A DNA stretch of 16,544 nucleotides from an uncultured bacterium. Lineage in GTDB: Bacteria > Bacteroidota > Bacteroidia > Bacteroidales > Bacteroidaceae. The position numbers and the translations under genes are program-made. Under the pieces are notes generated by a model. It saw nothing but the letters and a program-made list of their open reading frames with translations. It searched no databases and was not told the origin of the DNA. Shown here one piece after another: positions 8,693-16,121 of this stretch (position 1 is its first letter; each line of letters starts with the position of its first letter). The stretch lies in contig CAJMQT010000040.1 of assembly GCA_905215655.1 (NCBI GenBank), forward strand, positions 1-16,544. The letters are read 5' to 3'.

Positions 8693-9987
8693 TATTGTTT
8701 TGTCGTTTTGTTTGTCATTATGTCGAGGACGTAGCGGTCGGTTTCGTCCATTCCCTGCCGTCCTATCTCCGTGAGGTTGCGTATGCTTTGGTCCACGTCG
8801 TCGTCGATAATACCCTCCACCGATGTGACATGTTTGTTCTGAATGGCGAGCATGGCGCTCATTACGGCCGTGCTGACGCCCGTTGTCAGTTTCAGGGCGC
8901 AGCTCGGTTTGGCTCCGTCGCAGATCATTCCCGTAAGGTTGGCTATCATGTTTTTCACGGCAAACGTTATCTGTTCGTAGCCTCCGCCCATAAGATATGT
9001 TATGCCGCAGCTGCTGCCCGTGCTGGCGACGACGCATCCGCAGAGCGCCGAGAGCGAGCCGAGGTGCTGCTTGATGTAAATCGCTGTAAGGTTGCTCAGT
9101 ATCAGGGCGCGTATCAGCTCCTCGTCGGTATTGTGGTTTTCGCGGGCGAAGACGACGACGGGCATTGTAGTACATATACCTTGGTTGCCGCTGCCGCTGT
9201 TGCTCATGACGGGTATCATCGCTCCCGCCATTCGCGCGTCGCAGGCGCAACTCGTTGCCGAGAGGATCTTGGAGAATATGCTGTCGCCCATAATTCCTTT
9301 GCCGAGCGGGCTGCAAAGGGTCTTTCCGAGACGATGACCGAAGTTCTCCCGCAGTCCGCAGTCTGCCGCCTCCTCATCGAGGCGCTTTGCTTCGAGGATG
9401 AAATTCAGGTCGTCGAGAGCCGTCTCGGTGGCGAAGTCGTACACCTTTCTCAGGGTGAGGCTCACCTCCTCGTCGCCTGCTTCGTCCGTGCCGACGGACT
9501 TTTTATCGAGCAAGATCTCGTTGTCTTTCCGCAGGAACACGAAGTTGGTGTGCTTGCTTTTTATCCTTGCCTCCGCCTCATGCCCTCCGCCGCGGCATGT
9601 CACGCCGATGTAGAGCTTGTCGGGGTCGTCCTCTTCGAGCTTGATGTTTATCCGGTCTTCGGCGATATATCGGCGTCCGCGCTCCACGGCGTCGCTGTCG
9701 GCGTCGCGCAGCACTTCCAGTTGCAGTTCCGAGCGCCCTATCATGGCTCCAAGCGCCACGGCTATGGGCAGTCCTATCATGCCCGTTCCGGGAATGCCTA
9801 CGCCCATCGCGTTCTTCAAGATGTTGGCGCTCAGGCGTATGTCGATATGCTCCGGCAGCGTGCCGAGCGTCTCGCGCACCTTGGCGACGCACAATGCCAC
9901 GGCGATGGGTTCGGTACATCCGATGGCGGGCAGCACCTGACGGCGCATCAGTTCTATTATCGCGTTCTTTTCTTCCGGTGTAAACAT
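8692..9987 (-). CDS. L-cysteine desulfidase / UPF0597 (CyuA/YhaM-like) family iron-sulfur enzyme
   Basis: Predicted 431-residue cytoplasmic enzyme of the Fe-S serine dehydratase alpha superfamily. Characterised relatives (CyuA/YhaM type) convert L-cysteine to pyruvate, ammonia and sulfide. Family hallmarks are the N-terminal IGCTEP motif with Cys24, a Gly-rich segment VGIPGTGMIG (~63-72), NSGSGNQG (~263-270), and the conserved cysteines C316, C318, C327, C356 and C363 in the C-terminal third, some of which should bind a [4Fe-4S] cluster. Which ones do so cannot be read directly. I start at ATG 9985-9987 (MFTPEEK) rather than the in-frame TTG two codons upstream. There is no Shine-Dalgarno sequence, as is common in Bacteroidota. 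It is the first gene of a two-gene operon with dsbD, joined by the TAATG overlap. A regulatory serine dehydratase beta domain is absent, which favours the cysteine desulfidase group, but substrate specificity is inferred. Confidence 0.88.
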   Translation of the reverse strand: MFTPEEKNAIIELMRRQVLPAIGCTEPIAVALCVAKVRETLGTLPEHIDIRLSANILKNAMGVGIPGTGMIGLPIAVALGAMIGRSELQLEVLRDADSDAVERGRRYIAEDRINIKLEEDDPDKLYIGVTCRGGGHEAEARIKSKHTNFVFLRKDNEILLDKKSVGTDEAGDEEVSLTLRKVYDFATETALDDLNFILEAKRLDEEAADCGLRENFGHRLGKTLCSPLGKGIMGDSIFSKILSATSCACDARMAGAMIPVMSNSGSGNQGICTTMPVVVFARENHNTDEELIRALILSNLTAIYIKQHLGSLSALCGCVVASTGSSCGITYLMGGGYEQITFAVKNMIANLTGMICDGAKPSCALKLTTGVSTAVMSAMLAIQNKHVTSVEGIIDDDVDQSIRNLTEIGRQGMDETDRYVLDIMTNKTTKQ

Positions 9988-10016
9988 AGGCAAAAGATCT
10001 TTTGTTATTCTCGTTG

Positions 10017-10024
10017 CGAAGTTA
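10017..10024 (-). promoter_or_regulatory. Possible -7 element for the desulfidase-dsbD operon
   Basis: On the minus strand this reads TAACTTCG, matching 5 of 6 fixed positions of the Bacteroidetes -7 element TAnnTTTG, about 30 bases upstream of the chosen start codon. No TTTG occurs at the usual -33 spacing, so the call is tentative. Confidence 0.3.
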
Positions 10025-10114
10025 CGAAATAAAGCTCAAACCGCCGCTATTTACGTGACAAATTGTATTTTCAATTTTTCCATTTTTCAATATTTCAATT
10101 AAAAATCATTGGTT

Positions 10115-10148
10115 TTTGCTCCGTCGGCTCCTTTGCTCCGTCGGCTCT
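10115..10148. repeat. 17-bp tandem duplication
   Basis: TTTGCTCCGTCGGCTCC at 10115-10131 is followed directly by TTTGCTCCGTCGGCTCT at 10132-10148, with only the last base differing. It is probably a recent local duplication. Confidence 0.8.
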
Positions 10149-10257
10149 TGAAAGGCAATTCCCGATTGTTAAAATCCTCCTTTCCAATCCTTAAAATTAA
10201 CACTTCACCATGCCGTTTTTTGCCTCTTGCGCTGCCGTTGAAGGCATACGGCAGGAC

Positions 10258-10389
10258 GAAACACCGCCTTTTACAATGCGAAAGGCAGTCTTTTGTATTG
10301 CAAAAGGTAACCTTTCAGGGTGTAAAAGGCAGCCTTTCAGGACTCAAAAGGTGGTTTTTCGAGGCGCAAAAGGCGGTCGGGAACGGTAT
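10258..10389 (+). repeat. Degenerate tandem array of 22-bp units (array A)
   Basis: Six 22-bp units can be laid end to end: 10258, 10280, 10302, 10324, 10346 and 10368, the last one poorly conserved. Most start with AAAAGG (or GAAAGG) and have a CTTT core about ten bases in; several end in TGC or GC. Individual units contain perfect short palindromes such as AAAGGTAACCTTT and AAAGGCAGCCTTT. There are no spacers, so it is not a CRISPR. Unit 10258-10279 matches unit 16344-16365 of the array at the right edge at 18 of 22 positions, in the same orientation. Confidence 0.8.
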
Positions 10390-10694
10390 ATTTTTCGGCT
10401 TTTGGAGGGTGATTTTGGTTAAAATCAGTTAAAAACGGCGACATTTTGAACAATTACAGGTTATGGCGGATAACATCAGACGGTGCCGTCGGCTTCAAAA
10501 ACGGCATTTTCCGTCCCGTTTATCCTTTTTTTTCAGCACAAGGAAAAGTGCGGGTTAGTTAATAATTATCAACTATCTCATATTTGAGGATTGGCTAAAT
10601 TAACAGTAAACGCAAAGGTTTGAAAATATCATTTCTCATACGACATAATACATTTCTTTTGTTGTATTTACAGGTTAGTCTCGTAATTAATTTA

Positions 10695-10702
10695 TACCTT
10701 TG
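10695..10702 (+). promoter_or_regulatory. Bacteroidetes-type -7 promoter element upstream of the DUF1016 fragment
   Basis: TACCTTTG matches the Bacteroidetes sigma-ABfr -7 consensus TAnnTTTG at every fixed position and is followed by C, as is common. Transcription would begin near 10709, about 47 nt before the ATG at 10756. No good TTTG is seen at the -33 position. It could drive the DUF1016 fragment and the hydrolase gene 13 nt downstream of it. Confidence 0.5.
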
Positions 10703-10717
10703 CGTCATAAAGTCAAA

Positions 10718-10777
10718 ATGATATATATGACCTCACAACAACCTGCATCGCTTATATGGGACATCAAAAATCTATGA
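10718..10777 (+). other. Short 19-codon frame: leader peptide or frameshifted N-terminus of the DUF1016 gene
   Basis: An ATG at 10718 (second ATG at 10727) opens a 19-codon frame that ends in TGA at 10775-10777, overlapping an ATG of the next frame as ATGA. The peptide ends SLIWDIKNL, which looks like the start of DUF1016 proteins (a helix before the conserved NTALIDLYWNVG region). The simplest reading is that a one-base indel in the A-rich stretch near 10765-10775 separated the original N-terminus from the rest. A genuine leader peptide cannot be excluded. Confidence 0.35.
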
Positions 10778-11148
10778 TTAAACGCCGCGACGATATTAAT
10801 ATGCAATTTGCTGAGATCACTCAGCTTATCAGCAATGCCCGCAATAAAGTGTTACGTCTTGCCAATACTGCACTCATCGATTTATATTGGAATGTGGGGC
10901 ACTGTATTTCTGATAGAATATCATCTGCCGAGTGGGGCGATGGCGTGGTCACACAATTAGCAGAGTATATTTCAAAAACTGCTCCCGACCTAAAAGGATT
11001 TTCTGACAAGAACCTTTGGCGAATGAAACAGTTTTACGAGACAATTGTCTTTCATAACGTCTCGCATTATCACCTCCTGATCTTATATTTGCAAAAGTTT
11101 AAACAAAGTCAAAAGATACATGGCAAGGAATGGCGAATAACACTCTAA
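10756..11148 (+). CDS. Truncated DUF1016 N-terminal (YhcG-like) fragment, probable pseudogene
   Basis: The 130-residue product matches the N-terminal domain of YhcG/DUF1016 proteins. Key segments are NTALIDLYWNVGHCIS (~37-52), SAEWGDGVV (~57-65) and LKGFSDKNLWRMKQFYET (~78-95). Full-length members are usually over 300 residues and carry a C-terminal PD-(D/E)XK nuclease domain, which is absent here. After FYET the sequence jumps to NVSHYHLLIL, which resembles the SW(S/T)HHLLIL segment that normally follows further on, so an in-frame deletion is likely. The frame then ends with an unrelated basic tail. The start is uncertain: ATG codons exist at 10756, 10774 and 10801, and an upstream frame may be the original N-terminus. 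YhcG proteins are associated with DNA metabolism or accessory loci, but this remnant is unlikely to act as a nuclease. Calling it decayed is my inference. Confidence 0.6.
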   Translation: MGHQKSMIKRRDDINMQFAEITQLISNARNKVLRLANTALIDLYWNVGHCISDRISSAEWGDGVVTQLAEYISKTAPDLKGFSDKNLWRMKQFYETIVFHNVSHYHLLILYLQKFKQSQKIHGKEWRITL

Positions 11149-11161
11149 AAAACAACTTGAT

Positions 11162-12169
11162 ATGGAAAACCCTTACATCATACAGTTTCCCGAAATAATG
11201 AAGGGGAAGAAGATTTTATACGTCCACGGATTTAATTCGGCGGGCAGCTCAGGCACCGTCGTAAAGATACGCGAAATGCTGCCGGGCGCCGAAGTGACAG
11301 CCCCCGACCTGCCGCTGCACCCCGACGAGGCTATGACCCTGCTGCGCGACATCTGCGACAGAGAGAACCCCGACCTCATCATCGGCACTTCGATGGGCGG
11401 CATGTACGCCGAGATGCTTTACGGATATGACCGAATACTGGTCAATCCGGCGTTCCGCATGGGCGAAACGATGATAAAGCACGGCATGCTGGGCAAGAAC
11501 ACGTTCTGCAACCCGCGACAGGACGGCGTGCAGGAGTTTATCGTGACAAAAGCGTTGGTAGAGGAATACCGGCAGATAACGGAGCAATGCTTCTCGGCGG
11601 TGACCGACGAGGAGAGCCGCGAGAGGGTGTTCGGACTCTTCGGCGACAACGACCCGACGGTTAACACGCACGACATCTTCGCCCGACATTACCGCAACGA
11701 CATATCCTTCCACGGCGAGCACCGCATGAACGACAAGATACTGCTGCACTCGGTGCTGCCCGTCATTCAATGGATTGACGATCGTCAGGAGCAGCGCGAG
11801 CGCCCGATAATATACATCTCGATAGACGCCATGCGCGCGGCGGACGGCAGTCAGCTGTCAAGCGCCATGAAGGCGTTCCGCATTCTCTTCGAGCATTACT
11901 CGCTGTTCATCGTCGCCGACTCGCCGACAAACGACCCGGCGTACTTCAACGACGTGCTGGCATGGACGCAGGACATTGTCAACGTGCCGGCATGGAACCG
12001 ACTGATATTCACCAACCGTAAAGACTTGCTTTACGGAGATTACCTCATCGACCCGTCTGCCGATAACGGCGCGCCCAACTTTACGGGCACTCACATCGTG
12101 CTTGGCAGCGAGACTTTCAAGACGTGGGAGGAGATAATAGAGTTCTTCGGAAGGTTGGGAGGACAGTAA
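11162..12169 (+). CDS. YqiA/YcfP-like alpha/beta hydrolase fused to a degenerate 5'-nucleotidase-C-like HAD domain
   Basis: This 335-residue cytoplasmic protein has two parts. Residues ~17-205 are a YqiA/YcfP-type esterase: oxyanion-side HGFNS (22-26), nucleophile elbow GTSMGG with Ser77, candidate acid in GDND (D162 or D164), and His187 in GEHRMN. Residues ~214-330 resemble the 5'(3')-deoxyribonucleotidase (NT5C-type) HAD family, best seen in RLIFTNRKDLLYGDYLID (280-297) and LGSETFKTWEEIIEF (314-328). Motif I, normally DxDG, reads S220-I-D222-A, so the nucleophilic aspartate is missing. The usual DD of the GDYLIDD motif reads D297-P298. The hydrolase part therefore looks active and the HAD part probably is not, or binds a ligand only. 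An alternative start is Met13 (11198). The gene lies 13 nt after the DUF1016 fragment and is probably co-transcribed with it. Substrates are unknown. Confidence 0.8.
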   Translation: MENPYIIQFPEIMKGKKILYVHGFNSAGSSGTVVKIREMLPGAEVTAPDLPLHPDEAMTLLRDICDRENPDLIIGTSMGGMYAEMLYGYDRILVNPAFRMGETMIKHGMLGKNTFCNPRQDGVQEFIVTKALVEEYRQITEQCFSAVTDEESRERVFGLFGDNDPTVNTHDIFARHYRNDISFHGEHRMNDKILLHSVLPVIQWIDDRQEQRERPIIYISIDAMRAADGSQLSSAMKAFRILFEHYSLFIVADSPTNDPAYFNDVLAWTQDIVNVPAWNRLIFTNRKDLLYGDYLIDPSADNGAPNFTGTHIVLGSETFKTWEEIIEFFGRLGGQ

Positions 12170-12224
12170 AAGGAGGACAGCCCCGAGCCGACCATCACAA
12201 GCACGGAAAGACAAAGAAGGAACA

Positions 12225-12254
12225 GCCCCTCCCCGACCCTCCCGAGGGAGGGAG
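12225..12254 (+). repeat. 30-bp GC-rich palindromic dispersed repeat, copy 1
   Basis: This 30-bp core begins GCCCCTCCCC and ends in CCCTCCCGAGGGAGGG plus AG. The terminal part is itself palindromic (7-bp arms around GA). It is the reverse complement of the copy at 12391-12420 except for one base, which would still pair as G-U in RNA. It lies between the hydrolase stop and the helicase start. I recognise this C-rich motif as a kind seen repeatedly in Bacteroidales intergenic DNA, but this is from memory. Confidence 0.75.
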
Positions 12255-12307
12255 AAGGGATATGTGCCTTGTGGTTGATGAATATTTATATTAAAATCAT
12301 AAAAACG

Positions 12308-15300
12308 ATGACAGGCAACGATAACGGACAACAAAACAAATCCGAGCTCAATACCTCCGGAAAGGCAGAAAATGGTCGCGCAATCCACAGCTCCCTCCCT
12401 CGGGAGGGTTGGGGAGGGGCTTGTTCTTGTGAGGATCGGGGGGCTTCTGCCGGCTTACTCTTCTCCCGCATCCTGTCAATCGTTCGGCTCTTGGACAGCG
12501 ACGGCTCGGAAAACATCAACAAACTGATGCACGAGACGCTGGTCGCCGTCTGCGACGAAGGACTGAAAGATGAGAGTATCGCTTGCGGAAACCTGTTCTC
12601 ACAGGTTGATTTCCTTTGCAAACGCCATAACATCAGGACTGCCGACAGGGTGGAGATACAGACCATGCGGCGGCACTCCAACCGCCGCGAACGGCTCACG
12701 GAGGAAGAATTGAAGTACGACCTCATGGCTCTCTGCCGTTTCACTTCCGCCGTGACGGGCACGCACATACCGGGCGAACTGCTGGCGAGGCTGCCCGACG
12801 GACGCCGACCTTACGCCAAAGCGGAGGGCGCGGACATGCGTTACGTGCGCTGCATCGTCAGCCGTTGGGACGAAAGATATATTTATGTCTCCGCCGAAAG
12901 CGGCTTTGACGGCATGACGATAGCCGTCGATCATTCGGCGGATGACCTGCTCTATCTGAAAGATTTGCTCCGGGCGGGCATGCAGCTGAACCTCCTTGAC
13001 AGCAAGGTTGCAGGGCACGAGGGCGACGGCGGGGCGACTGTCGGCGTCGCGGACATGGTCGTCATGCCGGGACTTGTCGTCGTGGAGCCTGATTATCTGA
13101 TAGACATCAGTTCGTTGGCGGCGTGCTTCAAAGACTACGGTCACAACGCGCTGACGTACATCATCGAGCGGATGAGACCGCGTGCAAACTCTCAGGCTAT
13201 TCTTCTGGGTAACCTCGCGGGCGGCATTCTCGACGATGTGATAAACTCGGAGGGGGAGTACTGTCTCGCCGAGACCGTCCGTTCAAACTACCGCGAGAAG
13301 GTTCTGGAATACGCAACGTGCGATGATTTCAACGCCGCCGGCTTTAAACAGGCGGCAGCGGTGCAGGCATCTAACATCCGTAAAAGCGTGGATGTGCTGC
13401 TGAAAAGCTACGACCGCAGCGCCATGGTGCTCGAACCGTCGTTTGTCTGCGAGCGTCTCGGACTGCAAGGACGTGTCGACCTTATGACGACCGACTTCCG
13501 TCTGCTCGTCGAACAGAAGTCGGGACGCAACCGCAACGTCGAGTTCCACCGCACAGGCAGCCACGGCAGCATGCAGCTCGAGCCGCATTACGTCCAGCTG
13601 CTGCTTTACTACGGCGTGCTGAGATATAACTTCAACCTGGGTTTCGACAGGACGGACATACGCCTGCTTTACTCGAAATACAAGCCGGAAGAGGGGCTGA
13701 TGGCTGTCGCTTTCTACCAAGCTCTATTCCGCGAGGCGCTCCGGCTGCGCAATGAAATAGTCGCGACAAGCATCTCCATCGCCGATTTCGGCTTTGAGAG
13801 ATGGCTCACGCAACTGACACCGACGGCTGTAAACACGGCGGGATGCAGCTCGGCGTTCTATCATAACTACCTCCGGCCGCAGATAGAGAGCGTGACAAAG
13901 CCGCTGGAAAGCATGCCGCCGCTGGAACGCGAGTATTTTTCGAGGATGATGACCTTCGTCAGCAAGGAGCAGCTTCTCGGCAAAGTGGGACGCCGCGAGG
14001 GGCATGACAGTTGCACGGCAGACCTTTGGAACATGCCCGTGGCGGAGAAGATAGAGACGGGAAACATATATCTCGGACTGACGATAAAGGCGAAGGAGGC
14101 GTCGGAAGAGGACGGAGCGTATGACAGGATAACGCTGCGCGTGCCCGAAACGGGTGTCGACTTTCTACCAAACTTCCGCCGCGGCGACATGGTTTACCTC
14201 TATTGCTACGCCGAGGGGCAGGAGCCTGACGTGAGGCGGAGCATTCTTTACAAGGGGAACATCGACCGCCTGCGCACGGACGAGATAACAGTAGTGCTGG
14301 CGGACGGGCAGAAAAATCCGGAGATATTAAAGCCGCAAGACGCTGACGGGCGTGCCGTGGACGAACGACAGGCGGCATTTTACGCCGTGGAACATGCCGG
14401 AACAGACGCCGCGGGCGGCAACGGAGCGCGCGGACTGTTCGAGTTGATAACGGCTCCTGCCGACCGCCGTGCTCTATTGCTCGGTCAGCGGGCGCCCGAA
14501 AGGAATACGGATGTAAGCTTGTCGCGCAGCTACGACGCGTCGTGCGACGACATCCTGCTCGCCGCCAAGCAGGCTAAGGACTACTATCTGCTGGTGGGTC
14601 CGCCGGGCACGGGCAAGACATCACGCGCCCTGAGGTTTATGGTCGAAGAGGAACTGACGACCGACGGCACGTCCGTTCTGCTCATGGCGTACACCAACCG
14701 CGCCGTGAATGAGATTTGTTCGATGCTCGAAGACGCCGGCATCGACTATCTGCGCCTCGGCAACGAGTACTCAGCCGACGCGCGGTTTAAGGCGCGTCTC
14801 GTATCCGAGGCGGTCAAAGCGTCGCCCCGGTTGTCAGAAATAAAGGGCCGGATAAGTGCCGTCCGCGTGATAACGGGCACGACGTCAATGCTGCAATCGC
14901 GGTCATATATCTTCCGGTTGAAGACTTTTTCGCTCGCCATAATCGACGAGGCGTCACAAATTCTCGAACCTAACATCATCGGACTGCTTGCCGCCCACAG
15001 CGGCAGAGGCAGGCAGACGGGGTGTTGCAGCATACGTAAGTTTGTGCTGGTGGGCGACCATAAGCAGCTGCCGGCCGTGGTAAGGCAGAGCGAGGAGGAG
15101 TCTGCCGTCAGAAGCGAGGCGCTCCGCGGCATAGGTCTTGACAACTGCCGCAACTCTCTCTTCGAGCGTCTGCTGCGCACGGAGCGTGCCGCCTGCCGGC
15201 AGGAGTTTATCGGTGTGCTGCGCCGCCACGGCAGGATGCACCCCGAAATAGCGGCATTCCCGTGCCGGGAGTTCTACGCCGACGAGCAGCTTGTGCCCGT

Positions 15301-15868
15301 TCCACTACCTCATCAGCAGGAGACGGCGCTGTCATACCCCGCCGACGGCATGGCGGACGACCTCGACCGACTGCTGCACAGCCGCCGGATGATATTCATT
15401 CCGTCGCCCGACTGCCGCCGTCCGGACATCTCCGAGAAGGCAAACACCGCCGAGGCGGCAATCGTTGCCGACCTTCTGCGTCGCATCCACCGGCTGACAG
15501 GCGCCGCCTTCGACGCCTCAAAGACCGTCGGAGTAATCGTTCCGTACCGCAACCAGATAGCCGTTATCCGCAAAGAGATAGAGCGTCTCGGCATGCCGGA
15601 GCTTGAACAGGTGTCGATAGACACCGTAGAGAGGTATCAAGGCAGCCAGCGCGACGTGATAATATACTCTTTCACGATACAAAATCCGTGGCAGCTCGAC
15701 TTCCTGTCTGCCAACTGTTTCATCGAGAACGGGCACACGATAGACCGCAAACTGAACGTGGCACTGACCCGGGCGCGCCGCCAGATGATAATGACGGGCA
15801 ACGAGCGGACCCTCCGTCTCAATCCCCTCTTCCGCGAACTTATCGACTATGTCAGGCAGACTGATTAA
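12308..15868 (+). CDS. Dna2-like PD-(D/E)XK nuclease-SF1 helicase fusion
   Basis: This 1186-residue protein is predicted to unwind and cleave DNA ends or flaps. Residues ~375-440 form a Dna2/RecB-type nuclease: GRVDLM with Asp391, VEQK with Glu402 and Lys404, and the QLLLYY motif at Gln430. A beta-barrel-like segment follows (~600-640). The C-terminal half is a UPF1/Dna2-type superfamily 1 helicase: Walker A GPPGTGKT (764-771), Ia AYTNRAVNEI (794-803), Walker B DEAS (880-883), III GDHKQLP (916-922), IV RRHGRMHP (972-979), V TVERYQGSQRDVII (1106-1119), VI NVALTRAR (1150-1157). No clear Fe-S cysteine set is seen around the nuclease, unlike eukaryotic Dna2. I chose ATG 12308 after an A-rich stretch; ATG 12278 is also possible. 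Residues 28-37 (SSLPREGWGG) are encoded by a dispersed repeat. Whether it serves general repair or defence is open. Confidence 0.88.
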   Translation: MTGNDNGQQNKSELNTSGKAENGRAIHSSLPREGWGGACSCEDRGASAGLLFSRILSIVRLLDSDGSENINKLMHETLVAVCDEGLKDESIACGNLFSQVDFLCKRHNIRTADRVEIQTMRRHSNRRERLTEEELKYDLMALCRFTSAVTGTHIPGELLARLPDGRRPYAKAEGADMRYVRCIVSRWDERYIYVSAESGFDGMTIAVDHSADDLLYLKDLLRAGMQLNLLDSKVAGHEGDGGATVGVADMVVMPGLVVVEPDYLIDISSLAACFKDYGHNALTYIIERMRPRANSQAILLGNLAGGILDDVINSEGEYCLAETVRSNYREKVLEYATCDDFNAAGFKQAAAVQASNIRKSVDVLLKSYDRSAMVLEPSFVCERLGLQGRVDLMTTDFRLLVEQKSGRNRNVEFHRTGSHGSMQLEPHYVQLLLYYGVLRYNFNLGFDRTDIRLLYSKYKPEEGLMAVAFYQALFREALRLRNEIVATSISIADFGFERWLTQLTPTAVNTAGCSSAFYHNYLRPQIESVTKPLESMPPLEREYFSRMMTFVSKEQLLGKVGRREGHDSCTADLWNMPVAEKIETGNIYLGLTIKAKEASEEDGAYDRITLRVPETGVDFLPNFRRGDMVYLYCYAEGQEPDVRRSILYKGNIDRLRTDEITVVLADGQKNPEILKPQDADGRAVDERQAAFYAVEHAGTDAAGGNGARGLFELITAPADRRALLLGQRAPERNTDVSLSRSYDASCDDILLAAKQAKDYYLLVGPPGTGKTSRALRFMVEEELTTDGTSVLLMAYTNRAVNEICSMLEDAGIDYLRLGNEYSADARFKARLVSEAVKASPRLSEIKGRISAVRVITGTTSMLQSRSYIFRLKTFSLAIIDEASQILEPNIIGLLAAHSGRGRQTGCCSIRKFVLVGDHKQLPAVVRQSEEESAVRSEALRGIGLDNCRNSLFERLLRTERAACRQEFIGVLRRHGRMHPEIAAFPCREFYADEQLVPVPLPHQQETALSYPADGMADDLDRLLHSRRMIFIPSPDCRRPDISEKANTAEAAIVADLLRRIHRLTGAAFDASKTVGVIVPYRNQIAVIRKEIERLGMPELEQVSIDTVERYQGSQRDVIIYSFTIQNPWQLDFLSANCFIENGHTIDRKLNVALTRARRQMIMTGNERTLRLNPLFRELIDYVRQTD
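12391..12420 (-). repeat. 30-bp GC-rich palindromic dispersed repeat, copy 2, inside the helicase coding region
   Basis: This is the inverted copy of the element at 12225-12254 (29 of 30 bases), 136 nt away. It lies in frame near the 5' end of the helicase gene and encodes SSLPREGWGG. The flanking residues are of low complexity and precede the first recognisable helical region (LFSRILSIVRLLD), so insertion here is probably tolerated. Confidence 0.75.
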
Positions 15869-15910
15869 AAATTAAAAATTAAGAGTTAAGAATTAAAAAT
15901 TAGGAGTTGG
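15868..15910. repeat. Low-complexity ATTAAAAATTA / GAGTT repeat
   Basis: Directly after the helicase stop codon, near-identical short words (ATTAAAAATTA, AAGAGTTAAGAATTAAAAATTA, GGAGTTGGGAGTT) recur. Such AT-rich runs are common after genes in Bacteroidales. Function is unknown. Confidence 0.6.
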
Positions 15911-16121
15911 GAGTTATAGCAAATCAAGCCACAACTAAGATTTTCAACGATTATCCGAAGTGCGAATAACAACTTAAAGAATAATTATTTGTGATTTTAG
16001 AAAAATGATTTTTCTTTGATAAACGTTTATGTCTGAATGATTTTCTTTAATTTTGAAACAGCAATAATTTAGATTTTTCCTAAGGCTTTTCATAACCGAT
16101 TACAGTTTGCCCAAACCATGT

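Larger units (their letters stand above)
9988..10717. other. Non-coding divergent intergenic region
   Basis: No convincing gene is found between the divergently transcribed desulfidase gene and the DUF1016 fragment. Contents in order: a possible leftward -7 element (10017-10024), AT-rich DNA (10040-10110), a 17-bp tandem duplication (10115-10148), the degenerate 22-bp-unit array (10258-10389), about 300 bases with no recognisable feature, and a rightward -7 element (10695-10702). The plus-strand open frame from 10109 to 10432 runs through the array and has no protein-like features, so I treat it as spurious. Confidence 0.7.

Noticed and set aside
8693..9316. Upstream extension of the dsbD frame by 208 codons
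   Set aside because: It overlaps the desulfidase gene in another frame, is Arg/Gln-rich and not protein-like, and precedes an internal signal peptide; the true start is the ATG at 8692.
9988..9993. TTG start for the desulfidase gene
   Set aside because: An ATG two codons downstream is a more usual start and the family N-terminus fits MFTPEEK; the TTG adds nothing conserved.
8674..10032. 452-codon plus-strand open frame
   Set aside because: It lies antisense to the well-supported desulfidase gene and has no recognisable domain; it is a shadow frame of GC-rich coding DNA.
10258..10389. CRISPR array
   Set aside because: The 22-bp units abut with no unique spacers, and no cas genes are present; the same holds for 16344-16453. 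The Dna2-like nuclease is not a stand-alone Cas4.
10109..10432. 107-codon plus-strand frame
   Set aside because: It is produced by reading through the 22-bp array; the peptide is repetitive (KG-x-L-x-x-x-K) with no domain and no clear start signal.
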